From Ardenticatenaceae bacterium (GTDB taxonomy: Bacteria > Chloroflexota > Anaerolineae > Promineifilales > Promineifilaceae): a stretch of DNA of 64,000 nt. The DNA lies in contig JACKBN010000014.1 in the NCBI GenBank assembly GCA_020634565.1, positions 98,640 to 162,639 of the forward strand, read 5' to 3'. The notes under the pieces were generated by a model. That model was not told where the DNA came from and did not search any database. It saw only the letters and a program-made list of their open reading frames with translations. A program made the position numbers and the translations under genes. Below are positions 20,958 through 29,376 of this stretch, piece after piece (the first letter of the stretch is position 1; each line of letters begins with the position of its first letter).

Positions 20958-21827
20958 CTAAGGCATAGAAACTGCTTTCTGAGCCACAAAAACGCGTGGC
21001 GTACCCACATGATCCAGCACTGGGTGCATTTGTTCATAGCCGCCACTCTTCTGAAGCAATCGCTGCACCAGCACCTCCTGTCCCGCACCAAATTCAAAGG
21101 CCAGCAAGCCACCGGGCCGCAAATAAAATTGGGCGTCGCGCACTAAGCGCCGAAAGATGTTGATGCCGTAGGGCCCAGCATCCAGCGCGACCAGCGGCTC
21201 ATGGGCCACAATCTCGGCAGACATTTTCTCTAAAGAACCTGTGGGAATGTAAGGTGGATTGCACACCACTATATCTACAGCCTGTTCCAAACTAGCATTC
21301 GCCAGTGGGGCAAAAAGATCGCCGCAGCAAACCGTTACCCGCTCCTGAAGTTTATACTGATTCACATGGGCCTGTGCGCGAGCCACGGCCTCTGGGCTAA
21401 TGTCCAAAGCAAAAACGCGGCTATGCGGCAGTTCCAACGCCAGAGAAACGGCGATATTACCGCTGCCCGTGCCCACATCCACAATCGTAAGCTCATCAGA
21501 ATCCAGAGCCGCAGCATGATTAAGAACGGTTCGCACCAGCAGCTCAGTTTCGGCGCGAGGAATGAGGGTGTCGGGCGTGCAAATGAACGGCCGTCCCATA
21601 AACACTGTCTGTTGCAAAATGTATTCGAGCGGCACGCCCTGTTGGCGCTGCCCCACAATCTCTTCCAGGCTCATGTTTTGGGGGGTGAGGGATTGGGGAG
21701 AACGGCCGTCCAGCCCCCGCAGCGCCCCGCCGGACAAAATATCACATAAATGCAACGTCTCCTGCCATGGATTCTCTAATCCCGCCTGTTCAAAAGCATC
21801 ATGAAGCTGGTAAATAAACTCAAACAT
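20958..21827 (-). CDS. prmC: Peptide chain release factor N5-glutamine methyltransferase
   Basis: 289 residues from ATG 21827 (GGTGA upstream); GTG 21836 is a three-codon longer alternative. SAM motif I is IVDVGTGSGNIAVSLALELP, and the catalytic NPPY is in VVCNPPYIPTGSL. The N-terminal helical domain includes LEYILQQTVFMGRPF. PrmC methylates the GGQ glutamine of RF1 and RF2. It is the last gene of the minus-strand run beginning at 29209, 20 bases after the NAD-synthase-like gene; it may be there by chance, as prfA is not adjacent. Confidence 0.92.
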   Translation of the reverse strand: MFEFIYQLHDAFEQAGLENPWQETLHLCDILSGGALRGLDGRSPQSLTPQNMSLEEIVGQRQQGVPLEYILQQTVFMGRPFICTPDTLIPRAETELLVRTVLNHAAALDSDELTIVDVGTGSGNIAVSLALELPHSRVFALDISPEAVARAQAHVNQYKLQERVTVCCGDLFAPLANASLEQAVDIVVCNPPYIPTGSLEKMSAEIVAHEPLVALDAGPYGINIFRRLVRDAQFYLRPGGLLAFEFGAGQEVLVQRLLQKSGGYEQMHPVLDHVGTPRVFVAQKAVSMP

Positions 21828-21847
21828 GATCTTCACCCATTTAGTTC

Positions 21848-22837
21848 CTACGCTTCGTCAAACAGACCCAAGGGCGGCGTGCGCAGATAATTGGTTGTGC
21901 GCTGCTTGCGCTGCAAATCGGCATAAACGCGATTCACCTGCTCGGCCGTCAGCTCCAATTCCCTGGCTACCACCTCGGCCGGAACCTCATGCGTAAGCCC
22001 GTACCAGATCAAGTCCATCAGTTCAAACGGCAGACGGAAAAAGAATTCTTCTTGCGTACTGGAGGCGCTATAGGTGTCAGACGTGGGTGGGCGGGTGCGA
22101 ATGGCTTCGGGAATGTCCAGGTATTCGGCCAGCTGGTACACCTGGGTTTTGTAGAGATGGCCAATCGGCTGCACGTCCATGGCGCTGTCTCCATACTTCA
22201 CAAAAAAGCCCTGGTCGTGCTCATTCTTCTGCGGTGTGCCAATAACGGCAAAATCCCGCAGTTCGGCATGATAGTAAAGCATGGCAGCCCGACTGCGCTG
22301 CTTAAAGTTAGTAGCGGCTACAATTTGGCGCAGCTGAGACGGCCGTAATCTCTCACTTTTCTCCTCACCTTCAGGACTCACAATTGTGAGGCGGTAAAAG
22401 TTGAGCGTGTCGCTGTCCAGCAGGTCAGTGGGCAAAGTAATTTTGAGCTTGTAGCTGCTGTCGTACTCGGGGAACACCTCTTTTACGGCCGTATCGCGGC
22501 GACGATAGCTGCCAAAGCCATACAGCGGTTCGGTGATATCCTCCACCAGCGGCGTCACGCCAAATTGATGGCACACCTCACGACCCAGCAGCAAACTTTC
22601 CGGGCTGGATTCCCGCTCTGGCAGCAGCAGCGCCACCAGGCGGTTGGTTTCCATCGCCTGCACCGCCAGCGCCAGCACCACGGCCGAATCAACCCCGCCG
22701 CTCACGCCCAAAACACCCCCCTTGCGCTTGAGCACGTGAAAAATATCGCGGCGCAACCGCTCAACAATGCGTTCCACTTCTTGTGCCGGATCGAGCTCCA
22801 GGATTTGCCGATGAAATTCCGCAGTTTTTGTAATCAT
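21848..22837 (-). CDS. nadE: NAD+ synthase-like ATP-PPi amide ligase
   Basis: 329 residues. The ATP pyrophosphatase loop GVLGVSGGVDSAVVLAL is at ~42-58, followed by LLLPERESSPES, then ATNFKQRSRAAMLYYHAE and the NadE-type KNEHDQGFFVKYGDSAMDVQPIGHLYKTQV. It lacks an N-terminal glutaminase domain, so it would use ammonia or a partner. It has an insert of about 40 residues before the ATNFKQR motif compared with short bacterial NadE. Canonical function is amidation of deamido-NAD. Its place 15 bases behind an asparagine-synthase-like gene in a biosynthetic run makes a second role in amide formation possible (inference). Confidence 0.8.
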   Translation of the reverse strand: MITKTAEFHRQILELDPAQEVERIVERLRRDIFHVLKRKGGVLGVSGGVDSAVVLALAVQAMETNRLVALLLPERESSPESLLLGREVCHQFGVTPLVEDITEPLYGFGSYRRRDTAVKEVFPEYDSSYKLKITLPTDLLDSDTLNFYRLTIVSPEGEEKSERLRPSQLRQIVAATNFKQRSRAAMLYYHAELRDFAVIGTPQKNEHDQGFFVKYGDSAMDVQPIGHLYKTQVYQLAEYLDIPEAIRTRPPTSDTYSASSTQEEFFFRLPFELMDLIWYGLTHEVPAEVVARELELTAEQVNRVYADLQRKQRTTNYLRTPPLGLFDEA

Positions 22838-22852
22838 GCTATAACTCCAAAT

Positions 22853-24853
22853 TTATGGGACAGCGTGAACACCCAAGCCACGCCGGATAATTTTTTGATT
22901 GTTGGTTGATTTGCGAGCAACGGCCGTTCCCCCGCCCGCCACAAAATGATGATGCACCAGCTGCGTAGACAAAATGCCAGCCAGCGCCATCTCATCCACC
23001 TCTCCCAGGCTGCCAAAACGCGCCTGCTTCTTAAGCAGCGCCTGCACCGCCAGCGGATTGAAGACGCCCGCTTCCCTCACTTTTGACGGCGACAGCATGT
23101 CGGCAACCCACGCCAACGGCCGTCCTTCCGGGAAGAAACTGTGGTGAATGGGGGCGCGATACGGCCGTTTCTGCCGCTGCCAGATTTCTGGAGGGAGCAA
23201 GTCGCGCACAGCCTGCTTCAAAATATGCTTTTCGTTCAGGCCGCGCAGCTTGAAATCAGGCGGCAGCTGATTGCAAAACTTGATGACGTGATGGTCCAAA
23301 AAAGGAAAGCGCCCCTCAATGGAATGAGCCATCGCCATGCGATCCCCTTGCGACGAGAGCAAATACTCGGCCAAAAAGAGGTGGATTTCGAGATACTGCG
23401 CCTGCGCCAGTGGCGTCCACTGCGCAAAATTGGCGGGCAAAGGCACGTCTGGCTGCGGCTTTTCCGCGCCAAGCACAGCCAAAACATCTGGCTGGAACAG
23501 GCGACGGTGCCGCGCCCCGTTGCGCCAGCGCAGCAGGTGCGAGTAGCCCGGTTCGGCCGTTTCCGTCAACCGATGACCGAAGAACTTAGCCAGATAGGCC
23601 GGATTATCCAGGTTTGGCACGTAGCTGTAGAGTTTTTTGAGCAGCAACGGCCGTATTTCAGACTGTGGTTCCTGCGCCCAAAAACGACGAATCAACGCCT
23701 CTTTGAAGATGTTGTAGCCGCCTAAAAACTCGTCCGCGCCTTCGCCAGTCAGCACCACTTTGATGCCCGCCTGCTCTACAAAGTCAGACAGCAGGTAAAG
23801 CGGCACGGGCGAGGTGCGCAAAATCGGCGTTTCCGTGTGCCAGATGACGTCCGGGAAGGCGCGTCCCACATCCGCATGGGTGCAGGTGATAACGTGATGC
23901 TCCGTGCCCAGATGCGCCGCCATCTGCCGCTGGAAGCTGCTTTCATCAAACGCGGAATCCGTGAAAGCGATGGAGAACGTTTCCAGCCGCTGGCCAATGT
24001 CGTGGTAAAGCAGCGCCGCAATGGTAGACGAGTCCAGCCCGCCGCTGAGGTAGGCCCCCACGGGCACGTCGGCGCGCAGGCGCAGCCGGGTGGCTTCGGT
24101 AAGGAGGTGACGCAATTGAACGGCCGTTTCCGGCAATGACATGCCACCCTCTACTTTCTCCGTTGGAAACTCGGGCTGCCAATATTGTTGGATAGTCACC
24201 TGCCCATTACGCACCAGCATGAAATGGCCCGGCGGCAGGGTTTGTATGCCCTGGAAAATGGTACGCGGCGGCAGTGGACTCCAGTAAGTAAAAATCTGGT
24301 CCAGCGTGGTCAAATCCAGCTGGGGTGCCGTTGGCTGCGCTGCCAAAATCGCCTTCATTTCCGAGGCGAAAATGAGCTGATTATTTTGCATGGTGTAGAA
24401 AAGCGGCCGTATTCCCACGCGGTCCCGAGCAATAAATAGCGAATGCTCCAATTCGTCCCAAATGGCAAAGGCAAACTGGCCGTTCAGCCAGCGCAGGCAA
24501 GCAGTGCCGTACGTCTCGTACAGGTGCAAAATCACTTCTGTGTCGCTGTCCGTGGCAAAATCGTGACCTAACTGAATCAACTCTTCACGCAGTTCGCGAT
24601 AGTTGAAGATTTCGCCGTTAAAGCTAATCCACAGCGTGCCATCTTCATTGCACAATGGCTGCTGCCCGCCAGCCAGGTCGATGATGCTGAGCCGGGCATG
24701 CCCCAGCCCGACGCTGCCAATTTCGTCTTGGAAAAGATAAAAGCCAGACTCGTCCGGGCCGCGATGCTGGAGCAGCCCCACCATTTGCTGTAACGTTTCC
24801 AGGGGAACAGGCTGTGGCCACGCCAGCGGATGAATCCCTACAATGCCGCACAT
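22853..24853 (-). CDS. Glutamine-hydrolysing asparagine-synthase-like amidotransferase
   Basis: 666 residues. The start MCGIVGIHPLA exposes the Ntn nucleophile Cys2. The glutaminase domain (~1-210) has LLQHRGPDESG and SFNGEIFNYRELREEL; the synthetase domain carries the PP-loop AYLSGGLDSSTIAALL (~275) and GEGADEFLGGY. All catalytic motifs are intact. Besides asparagine synthesis, this family supplies amides in natural-product and polysaccharide pathways. It starts directly after the AMP-ligase stop (24854) and is followed by the NadE-like gene, so a pathway role is more likely than general Asn supply. The C-terminal ~30 residues (FVAGGGTAVARKST) are poorly conserved. Confidence 0.88.
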   Translation of the reverse strand: MCGIVGIHPLAWPQPVPLETLQQMVGLLQHRGPDESGFYLFQDEIGSVGLGHARLSIIDLAGGQQPLCNEDGTLWISFNGEIFNYRELREELIQLGHDFATDSDTEVILHLYETYGTACLRWLNGQFAFAIWDELEHSLFIARDRVGIRPLFYTMQNNQLIFASEMKAILAAQPTAPQLDLTTLDQIFTYWSPLPPRTIFQGIQTLPPGHFMLVRNGQVTIQQYWQPEFPTEKVEGGMSLPETAVQLRHLLTEATRLRLRADVPVGAYLSGGLDSSTIAALLYHDIGQRLETFSIAFTDSAFDESSFQRQMAAHLGTEHHVITCTHADVGRAFPDVIWHTETPILRTSPVPLYLLSDFVEQAGIKVVLTGEGADEFLGGYNIFKEALIRRFWAQEPQSEIRPLLLKKLYSYVPNLDNPAYLAKFFGHRLTETAEPGYSHLLRWRNGARHRRLFQPDVLAVLGAEKPQPDVPLPANFAQWTPLAQAQYLEIHLFLAEYLLSSQGDRMAMAHSIEGRFPFLDHHVIKFCNQLPPDFKLRGLNEKHILKQAVRDLLPPEIWQRQKRPYRAPIHHSFFPEGRPLAWVADMLSPSKVREAGVFNPLAVQALLKKQARFGSLGEVDEMALAGILSTQLVHHHFVAGGGTAVARKSTNNQKIIRRGLGVHAVP

Positions 24854-26368
24854 TTAATTCAGTTCCTTCTTGGCAATTTTGCCATTGCTCGATTTGGGCA
24901 GCTCGCTGCGAAATTCGATTTGCTGCGGCACCATGAAATCCTCCAAATGCTGGCGGCAGTGGCGCAAAATGTCTTGCTCGGTGAGCGACCCATCTTTTTG
25001 CACCACAAACGCTTTAATTGCCTCACCCAAAACGGGATCGGGGATGCCGATAACGGCCGTTTCCACCACCCCCGCCAGGCTAAACAGCACGTTTTCAATC
25101 TCTTTGGGCGCCACCTTTTCTCCCCGGCTTTTGATGATGTCATCCTTGCGACCGACAAAGTAAAAGTAGCCCTCGCTGTCTACGCGAAACAGATCGCCGC
25201 TGTAGCACAGCCGCTCGCCCGGAATAGAGCCGGTCCGAAAGCGCACCGCACTCGCTTCAGGACGCTCCCAGTAGCCGCGCATCACGTGGCTGCCACGAAT
25301 CACCAGCTCGCCAATCTCGCCCGAGCCAAGCCGATTGCCGGCTTCATCCTCCACCCACGCCTCCGTACCGGGAATAGGTATACCCACCGAGCCGGGCCGG
25401 ATGGCCAACTGCTCTGGCGGCAGGTAAAGCGTGCGCTTCGTTTCCGTCAAGCCGTACATTGAATAGAGCGTCGCCTGGGGAAATTTCTCCTGCAAAGCGG
25501 TGATGTGGCTGGGAGAGAGCGCTGCGGCCGTATTGGTCAGGTAGCGCAGGCTGGAAAAATCGTACGGGCTCAGGTCCAACTGCAACAAAATGGCAGCGAT
25601 GGTGGGCACCAGCGGGAAGCCTGTGACTTTTTCGGTGGCAATGCGCTTGAGAATTTGCGCTGGATACGCAAACGAGCGCTCCAGAACGAGCGTGCCGCCA
25701 AATTTGAAGGTCATCAGCAGTTGGTAGAGGCCATAGTCAAACGAAAGCGGCAGCACGTTCAGCACAATGTCGTCGGGCCGATTTTGCAGGTATGTGATGA
25801 TGGACGAGGCGGCAAACAAGACATTGTTGTGCGCCGACATCACGCCCTTAGGCTCACCGGTACTGCCAGAAGTGTAAATGAGGCAGGCCAGATCTTGATC
25901 GATGCTTTGGCAGAACGGCCGTTCCGCTGAAAAGGTCTCTTGAATCCCTGCAAATGAAAGGCAGCTTTCCGGCGCATCCCCCACCACCACGATGGTTTTC
26001 AGGCTGGGGACAGATTCTTGGAGGGCAACGGCCGTTTTTGCCTGCCGCTGCCACGTAATCAAACCGGCTGCCCGACAATCTTGAGCCACAAAACGCAGTT
26101 TGTCTGCTTTGGTTGAATGGTTCACCGGTACAAACACCGCATTGGCCTTGAGCGTGGCAAAAATACCAACCACCAACTCCACCGAATTTTGCAAAAAGAG
26201 CAGCACCCGATCGCCACGCTGCACGCCGTTGGCCTGCAACGCCTGGGCCAGCCGGTTGGCCATCGCCTCAATTTGGGCATACGTTAGCCGCTGATCGCCA
26301 CAAACCAACGCCGTCTTGTCCGGCATCTGGGCAGCGCTTTCTTCTAAAAATGATTGAACGAGCTTCAT
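24854..26368 (-). CDS. AMP-forming acyl/amino-acid ligase (ANL superfamily)
   Basis: 504 residues, GGGGAG before ATG 26368. ANL core motifs are present: P-loop CLIYTSGSTGEPKGVM (~165), YSMYGLTETKRTLYLP (A5), GELVIRGSHVMRGYWERPE, YSGDLFRVDSEGYFYFVGRKDDIIKSRGEKV, and the terminal GKIAKKEL lysine. Such stand-alone ligases load an acyl or amino acid onto a carrier protein; the gene for one (26391-26648) is just upstream. It resembles acyl-CoA ligases of exopolysaccharide and peptide loci. The substrate code cannot be read with confidence. Predicted partner: the free ACP and the C-T-TE protein. Confidence 0.88.
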   Translation of the reverse strand: MKLVQSFLEESAAQMPDKTALVCGDQRLTYAQIEAMANRLAQALQANGVQRGDRVLLFLQNSVELVVGIFATLKANAVFVPVNHSTKADKLRFVAQDCRAAGLITWQRQAKTAVALQESVPSLKTIVVVGDAPESCLSFAGIQETFSAERPFCQSIDQDLACLIYTSGSTGEPKGVMSAHNNVLFAASSIITYLQNRPDDIVLNVLPLSFDYGLYQLLMTFKFGGTLVLERSFAYPAQILKRIATEKVTGFPLVPTIAAILLQLDLSPYDFSSLRYLTNTAAALSPSHITALQEKFPQATLYSMYGLTETKRTLYLPPEQLAIRPGSVGIPIPGTEAWVEDEAGNRLGSGEIGELVIRGSHVMRGYWERPEASAVRFRTGSIPGERLCYSGDLFRVDSEGYFYFVGRKDDIIKSRGEKVAPKEIENVLFSLAGVVETAVIGIPDPVLGEAIKAFVVQKDGSLTEQDILRHCRQHLEDFMVPQQIEFRSELPKSSNGKIAKKELN

Positions 26369-26390
26369 GGCACTCCCCTAAATGGCTGGC

Positions 26391-26648
26391 CTAAGAGGCA
26401 ACCAGATCGCTTTTGCCCGCGACGTAGGCCGCCAATTTATTGACGGAATCAAAGTTTTCCGGCTCGATTTCATGATCGCCGACGGTAATGCCAAAGGTTT
26501 CTTCCACAAACATCACCAGTTCCAGCGTGCCGGTGGAATCCACCACGCCTTCATCCAAAAACGAAGCGTCGTCGCTCAGATCAAACCCATCCGGGTTAAA
26601 CAAAAAGTTTTCGGCAATAAACTCTCTAATTTGCTGCTTCACAGACAT
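26391..26648 (-). CDS. Free acyl/peptidyl carrier protein
   Basis: 85 residues from ATG 26648, with AAGGAAG upstream, two bases after the stop of the preceding gene; TTG 26654 is the longer alternative. The four-helix carrier fold is recognisable from SLDEGVVDST-like helix-2 entry: the sequence DEGVVDSTGTLELVMFVEE places the phosphopantetheine Ser in DST. VGDHEIEPENFDSVNKLAAYV is the helix-3/4 part. It would be converted to holo form by a phosphopantetheinyl transferase that is not in this window. It lies between the C-T-TE protein and the AMP ligase. Confidence 0.85.
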   Translation of the reverse strand: MSVKQQIREFIAENFLFNPDGFDLSDDASFLDEGVVDSTGTLELVMFVEETFGITVGDHEIEPENFDSVNKLAAYVAGKSDLVAS

Positions 26649-26650
26649 AT

Positions 26651-29209
26651 TCAAACTTCCTTTTCAATTTCTAATCGCCTGGATAATGATTCTTGTAACA
26701 GCTGACCAACCCTGGCTACCGCAGGTTCCTGCATCAGCGCCAGATGTCCATCAGCCTGAATAACGTGGGTATCTAACTGCCGGGTCAATTTGGCCCAGCC
26801 ATAATGGGGGTAAGGCGAGCGAATTTCTTTACGGCCGTATCCCAACGGACAGCGCAGTAAAGTGATCGGCCCGTCATAGGGGCTCGCCAGGTAATTGCGA
26901 GACGCCCGATCATACAATTCAAACAAGGCCCGCGCCCGTGGGTCTGTCAGGGCAGAGGCATCCATATCGCGAAAAGGCGGGTGCTTTTTGGGTGGCGTCT
27001 GTTGTTTTGCGCCGCTAAGCTTTTGTTTCAGACGGACCCATTTTTGCTTCAACGGCATCTGCCAGACGTGTTGCAAATAACGGCCGTATTGCCACAGCCA
27101 AACCTTGAAACCGCGAACGACAAAATAGGTTGCCCGGCTCCACCAATCGCGACCAAACAGGTACGCTTTTTCTTCCTGGCTGGCGCTTAAGCCCAACAGG
27201 GATGCCAGAAAATGACACAGCCGTGCCCAATATTCCCAGGCCGGATTGGGGGCTGGCATGTCAATAATAGCCAAAAAGGAAACAATCTCCCCCTGCGCTT
27301 GCAGCCGCTGGGCCACTTCATAAGCAAAAATACCCCCAGCCGAATAGCCACCTAACTGATAAGGGCCATGCGGCTGAACGGATTGGATCGCTTCCAGATA
27401 GTAAGTAGCCAACGCTGGCACATCCGCCTGAGGCAAATCATCAAATGCCAGGGGCGGGATTTCAAACGTCATCACGGGCTGATTGGGCGACATTTGCCGG
27501 GCTACGCGCTGCACAGCCAGCGTATTTCCTGCGGCACCGGGAATGAAGAAAAACGGCCGTTCACCAGGAGCGCCTGCCTGAATCTGAATGACACTTTCGG
27601 ATTTGGCTGGCTGGGCCAAGCGGCAGGCCAGTTTGGCAATGGTGCTGCTGGTCAGCAGCGCTGTCAGCGGCAGATAATGGCCCGTTTCGGCCTCAAACTT
27701 GCTCAAAAAGCGCATCGCCTGCCACGATTCCCCGCCCAGCGCAAAAAAATCATCGTGAATGCCAATGGGGGCGCGGCCTAACACTTCCTGCCAGATTTGT
27801 TGCAGCACGCCTTCGGCTGGGGTAGTGGGCGGTTCGTAGGCAGGTTGGGTACGGCCGTTCACCCGCAAATCCTCACAAACGGGCCAGGGCAGCGCAGACT
27901 GCATGATGCCAGACTCTGGTGAGGCCAAAATCGCGGCAAGCAGCGCCTGCAAACTTCGCTGCACATGGATCTTTTGCGCCTCGTTAAAAATGTCGTCGTG
28001 CAAATCCAGGTAAAGCTGGTAGCTGTTGTCATCCGCCAGATGATGAATGTGCAGCCCCAACCGCTCGCTGCCGGTACCGGTAGGGATGATTTCTTGTGTG
28101 ATGGGCTGGCCATCCAGGGTGAGAGACGGCCGTTGCACAAAGGTAAACATCACGTCCAGCGCCAAATCAGAGGCCGCCTGCGTGGCTCCGTGCCGATAAT
28201 GCAGCAGCAGCAGCTTCACTTCTGCCGCCACCTTCTGCATCAGCGAGGCAAACGTTTCGCCCGGTTCAATCGTCACCTGCACCGGGCACAGCTCCATCAA
28301 CACGCCCACCGTCTGGCGGTTAACCTGGGTTGAGCGGTTGTGAATGGTGGTGACAAAACCCAACTGATTGCTGTGCGTCAGCTGGTGCAGCAAGCTAAAA
28401 AAGATTGTGGCCGTCAGGCAAAATTGGCGAAATTCAGCCGTGGTTGTGCCTAAATCAACGTTATCGGCCAGCGTGATGAGTTGGACAGTGGTAGCACTCT
28501 CTAACTTGTGAGTCCAACGGGTGACTTGGCTGCTGCGTTTGCGTGCCGAACGGCCGTAAAAATGAAATGGCGCTGGTTTTTGCGCCACCTTCTCCTGCCA
28601 GAACAAGCGCGAGGCTTCCGCCCGGCTGCTCTGCTGCTGCTTGAGCAAGCTGGCGGCGTAACGGGCAAACGTGGGGCGCGGCGCGGGTGCAACCCGTTGC
28701 CCCTGGCGCAGCGCTGTGTAATTGGCCAGCACGCTCTCCGCGATGAGAAAGAAGGAAGAAGCGTCGGTAATCAGATGATGCTGGTTCAGCAGCCAGATAA
28801 ATTCTGCATCTGCCACTTTTAGCAGCGCAGAATCATAAAGGCGTTGCGTGAGGTCAAACGACCGTTGCACTCGGGCCAGCTGCCATTCCACTGCGGCCGT
28901 TTTGGGGTCAGCTTCTTGCGACAAATCAACAAAAAGCAGTTCGGCTGGTGGTTCAGGCAAAATAACCGGTTGGGGTGTGTTTTCATTTTCGGTGATGATG
29001 GTGCGGAGCGCGTCGTATTCGCATACGGCCGTTCTAAACGCCTGCGCAAACAAATCCGGGCACAAAGGGGTGTAAAAGCCAAAGGAAAAGGCGTTGTTGA
29101 AATGTGTGGCCAACGGCCGTAACTGATGGCCGATCCAGTACAGCCGCTGAAGGTCAGTCAAGGCCGACGCTTCGATGATATTGGGCGTAACTACGCTACC
29201 CGTTTGCAT
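26651..29209 (-). CDS. NRPS-like protein: condensation, carrier and thioesterase domains, no adenylation domain
   Basis: 852 residues. Condensation domain at ~15-430 with the active-site motif HHLITDA at 144-150 (HHxxxD intact; the usual Gly is Ala). Carrier domain ~455-535, where VLQQIWQEVLGR leads to FALGGESWQAM with the phosphopantetheine Ser near 495. Type I thioesterase ~550-850 with PFFFIPGAAGNTL and nucleophile S623 in YQLGGYSAGGIFAYE. A lone C-T-TE module without adenylation must receive its amino acid from a separate ligase, matching the next two genes. Expected reaction: join a carrier-bound acyl or aminoacyl group to an amine, then release by hydrolysis, cyclisation or transfer. 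First gene of the run. Confidence 0.88.
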   Translation of the reverse strand: MQTGSVVTPNIIEASALTDLQRLYWIGHQLRPLATHFNNAFSFGFYTPLCPDLFAQAFRTAVCEYDALRTIITENENTPQPVILPEPPAELLFVDLSQEADPKTAAVEWQLARVQRSFDLTQRLYDSALLKVADAEFIWLLNQHHLITDASSFFLIAESVLANYTALRQGQRVAPAPRPTFARYAASLLKQQQSSRAEASRLFWQEKVAQKPAPFHFYGRSARKRSSQVTRWTHKLESATTVQLITLADNVDLGTTTAEFRQFCLTATIFFSLLHQLTHSNQLGFVTTIHNRSTQVNRQTVGVLMELCPVQVTIEPGETFASLMQKVAAEVKLLLLHYRHGATQAASDLALDVMFTFVQRPSLTLDGQPITQEIIPTGTGSERLGLHIHHLADDNSYQLYLDLHDDIFNEAQKIHVQRSLQALLAAILASPESGIMQSALPWPVCEDLRVNGRTQPAYEPPTTPAEGVLQQIWQEVLGRAPIGIHDDFFALGGESWQAMRFLSKFEAETGHYLPLTALLTSSTIAKLACRLAQPAKSESVIQIQAGAPGERPFFFIPGAAGNTLAVQRVARQMSPNQPVMTFEIPPLAFDDLPQADVPALATYYLEAIQSVQPHGPYQLGGYSAGGIFAYEVAQRLQAQGEIVSFLAIIDMPAPNPAWEYWARLCHFLASLLGLSASQEEKAYLFGRDWWSRATYFVVRGFKVWLWQYGRYLQHVWQMPLKQKWVRLKQKLSGAKQQTPPKKHPPFRDMDASALTDPRARALFELYDRASRNYLASPYDGPITLLRCPLGYGRKEIRSPYPHYGWAKLTRQLDTHVIQADGHLALMQEPAVARVGQLLQESLSRRLEIEKEV

Positions 29210-29330
29210 GACTACCCCGTTTGCCGAATAGTTATCCCCGACCGCACGAATAGGAAATTAGTCAGGGTGAATCAGTTAACAGGATAATACGGTTCCGTAG
29301 CTTACGAACTTGATAACACTTGAGCGGTTG

Positions 29331-29367
29331 ATGACATTTATCACCTCCCCTACCTGACAAATGTCAT
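29331..29367. other. Inverted repeat upstream of the NRPS-like operon
   Basis: ATGACATTT (29331-29339) and AAATGTCAT (29359-29367) form a perfect 9-bp inverted repeat with a 19-base loop in the 167-base spacer between the hutI stop and the C-T-TE start. There is no following T-run on the minus strand, so an operator is as likely as a terminator. TATTAT on the minus strand at 29284-29289 is a possible -10 element without a clear -35. Confidence 0.5.
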
Positions 29368-29376
29368 GCCAATGAA

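Noticed and set aside
20958..21827. PrmC as a tailoring methyltransferase of the NRPS-like cluster
   Set aside because: NPPY and the N-terminal domain are those of the normal release-factor enzyme; linkage alone does not justify a new role.
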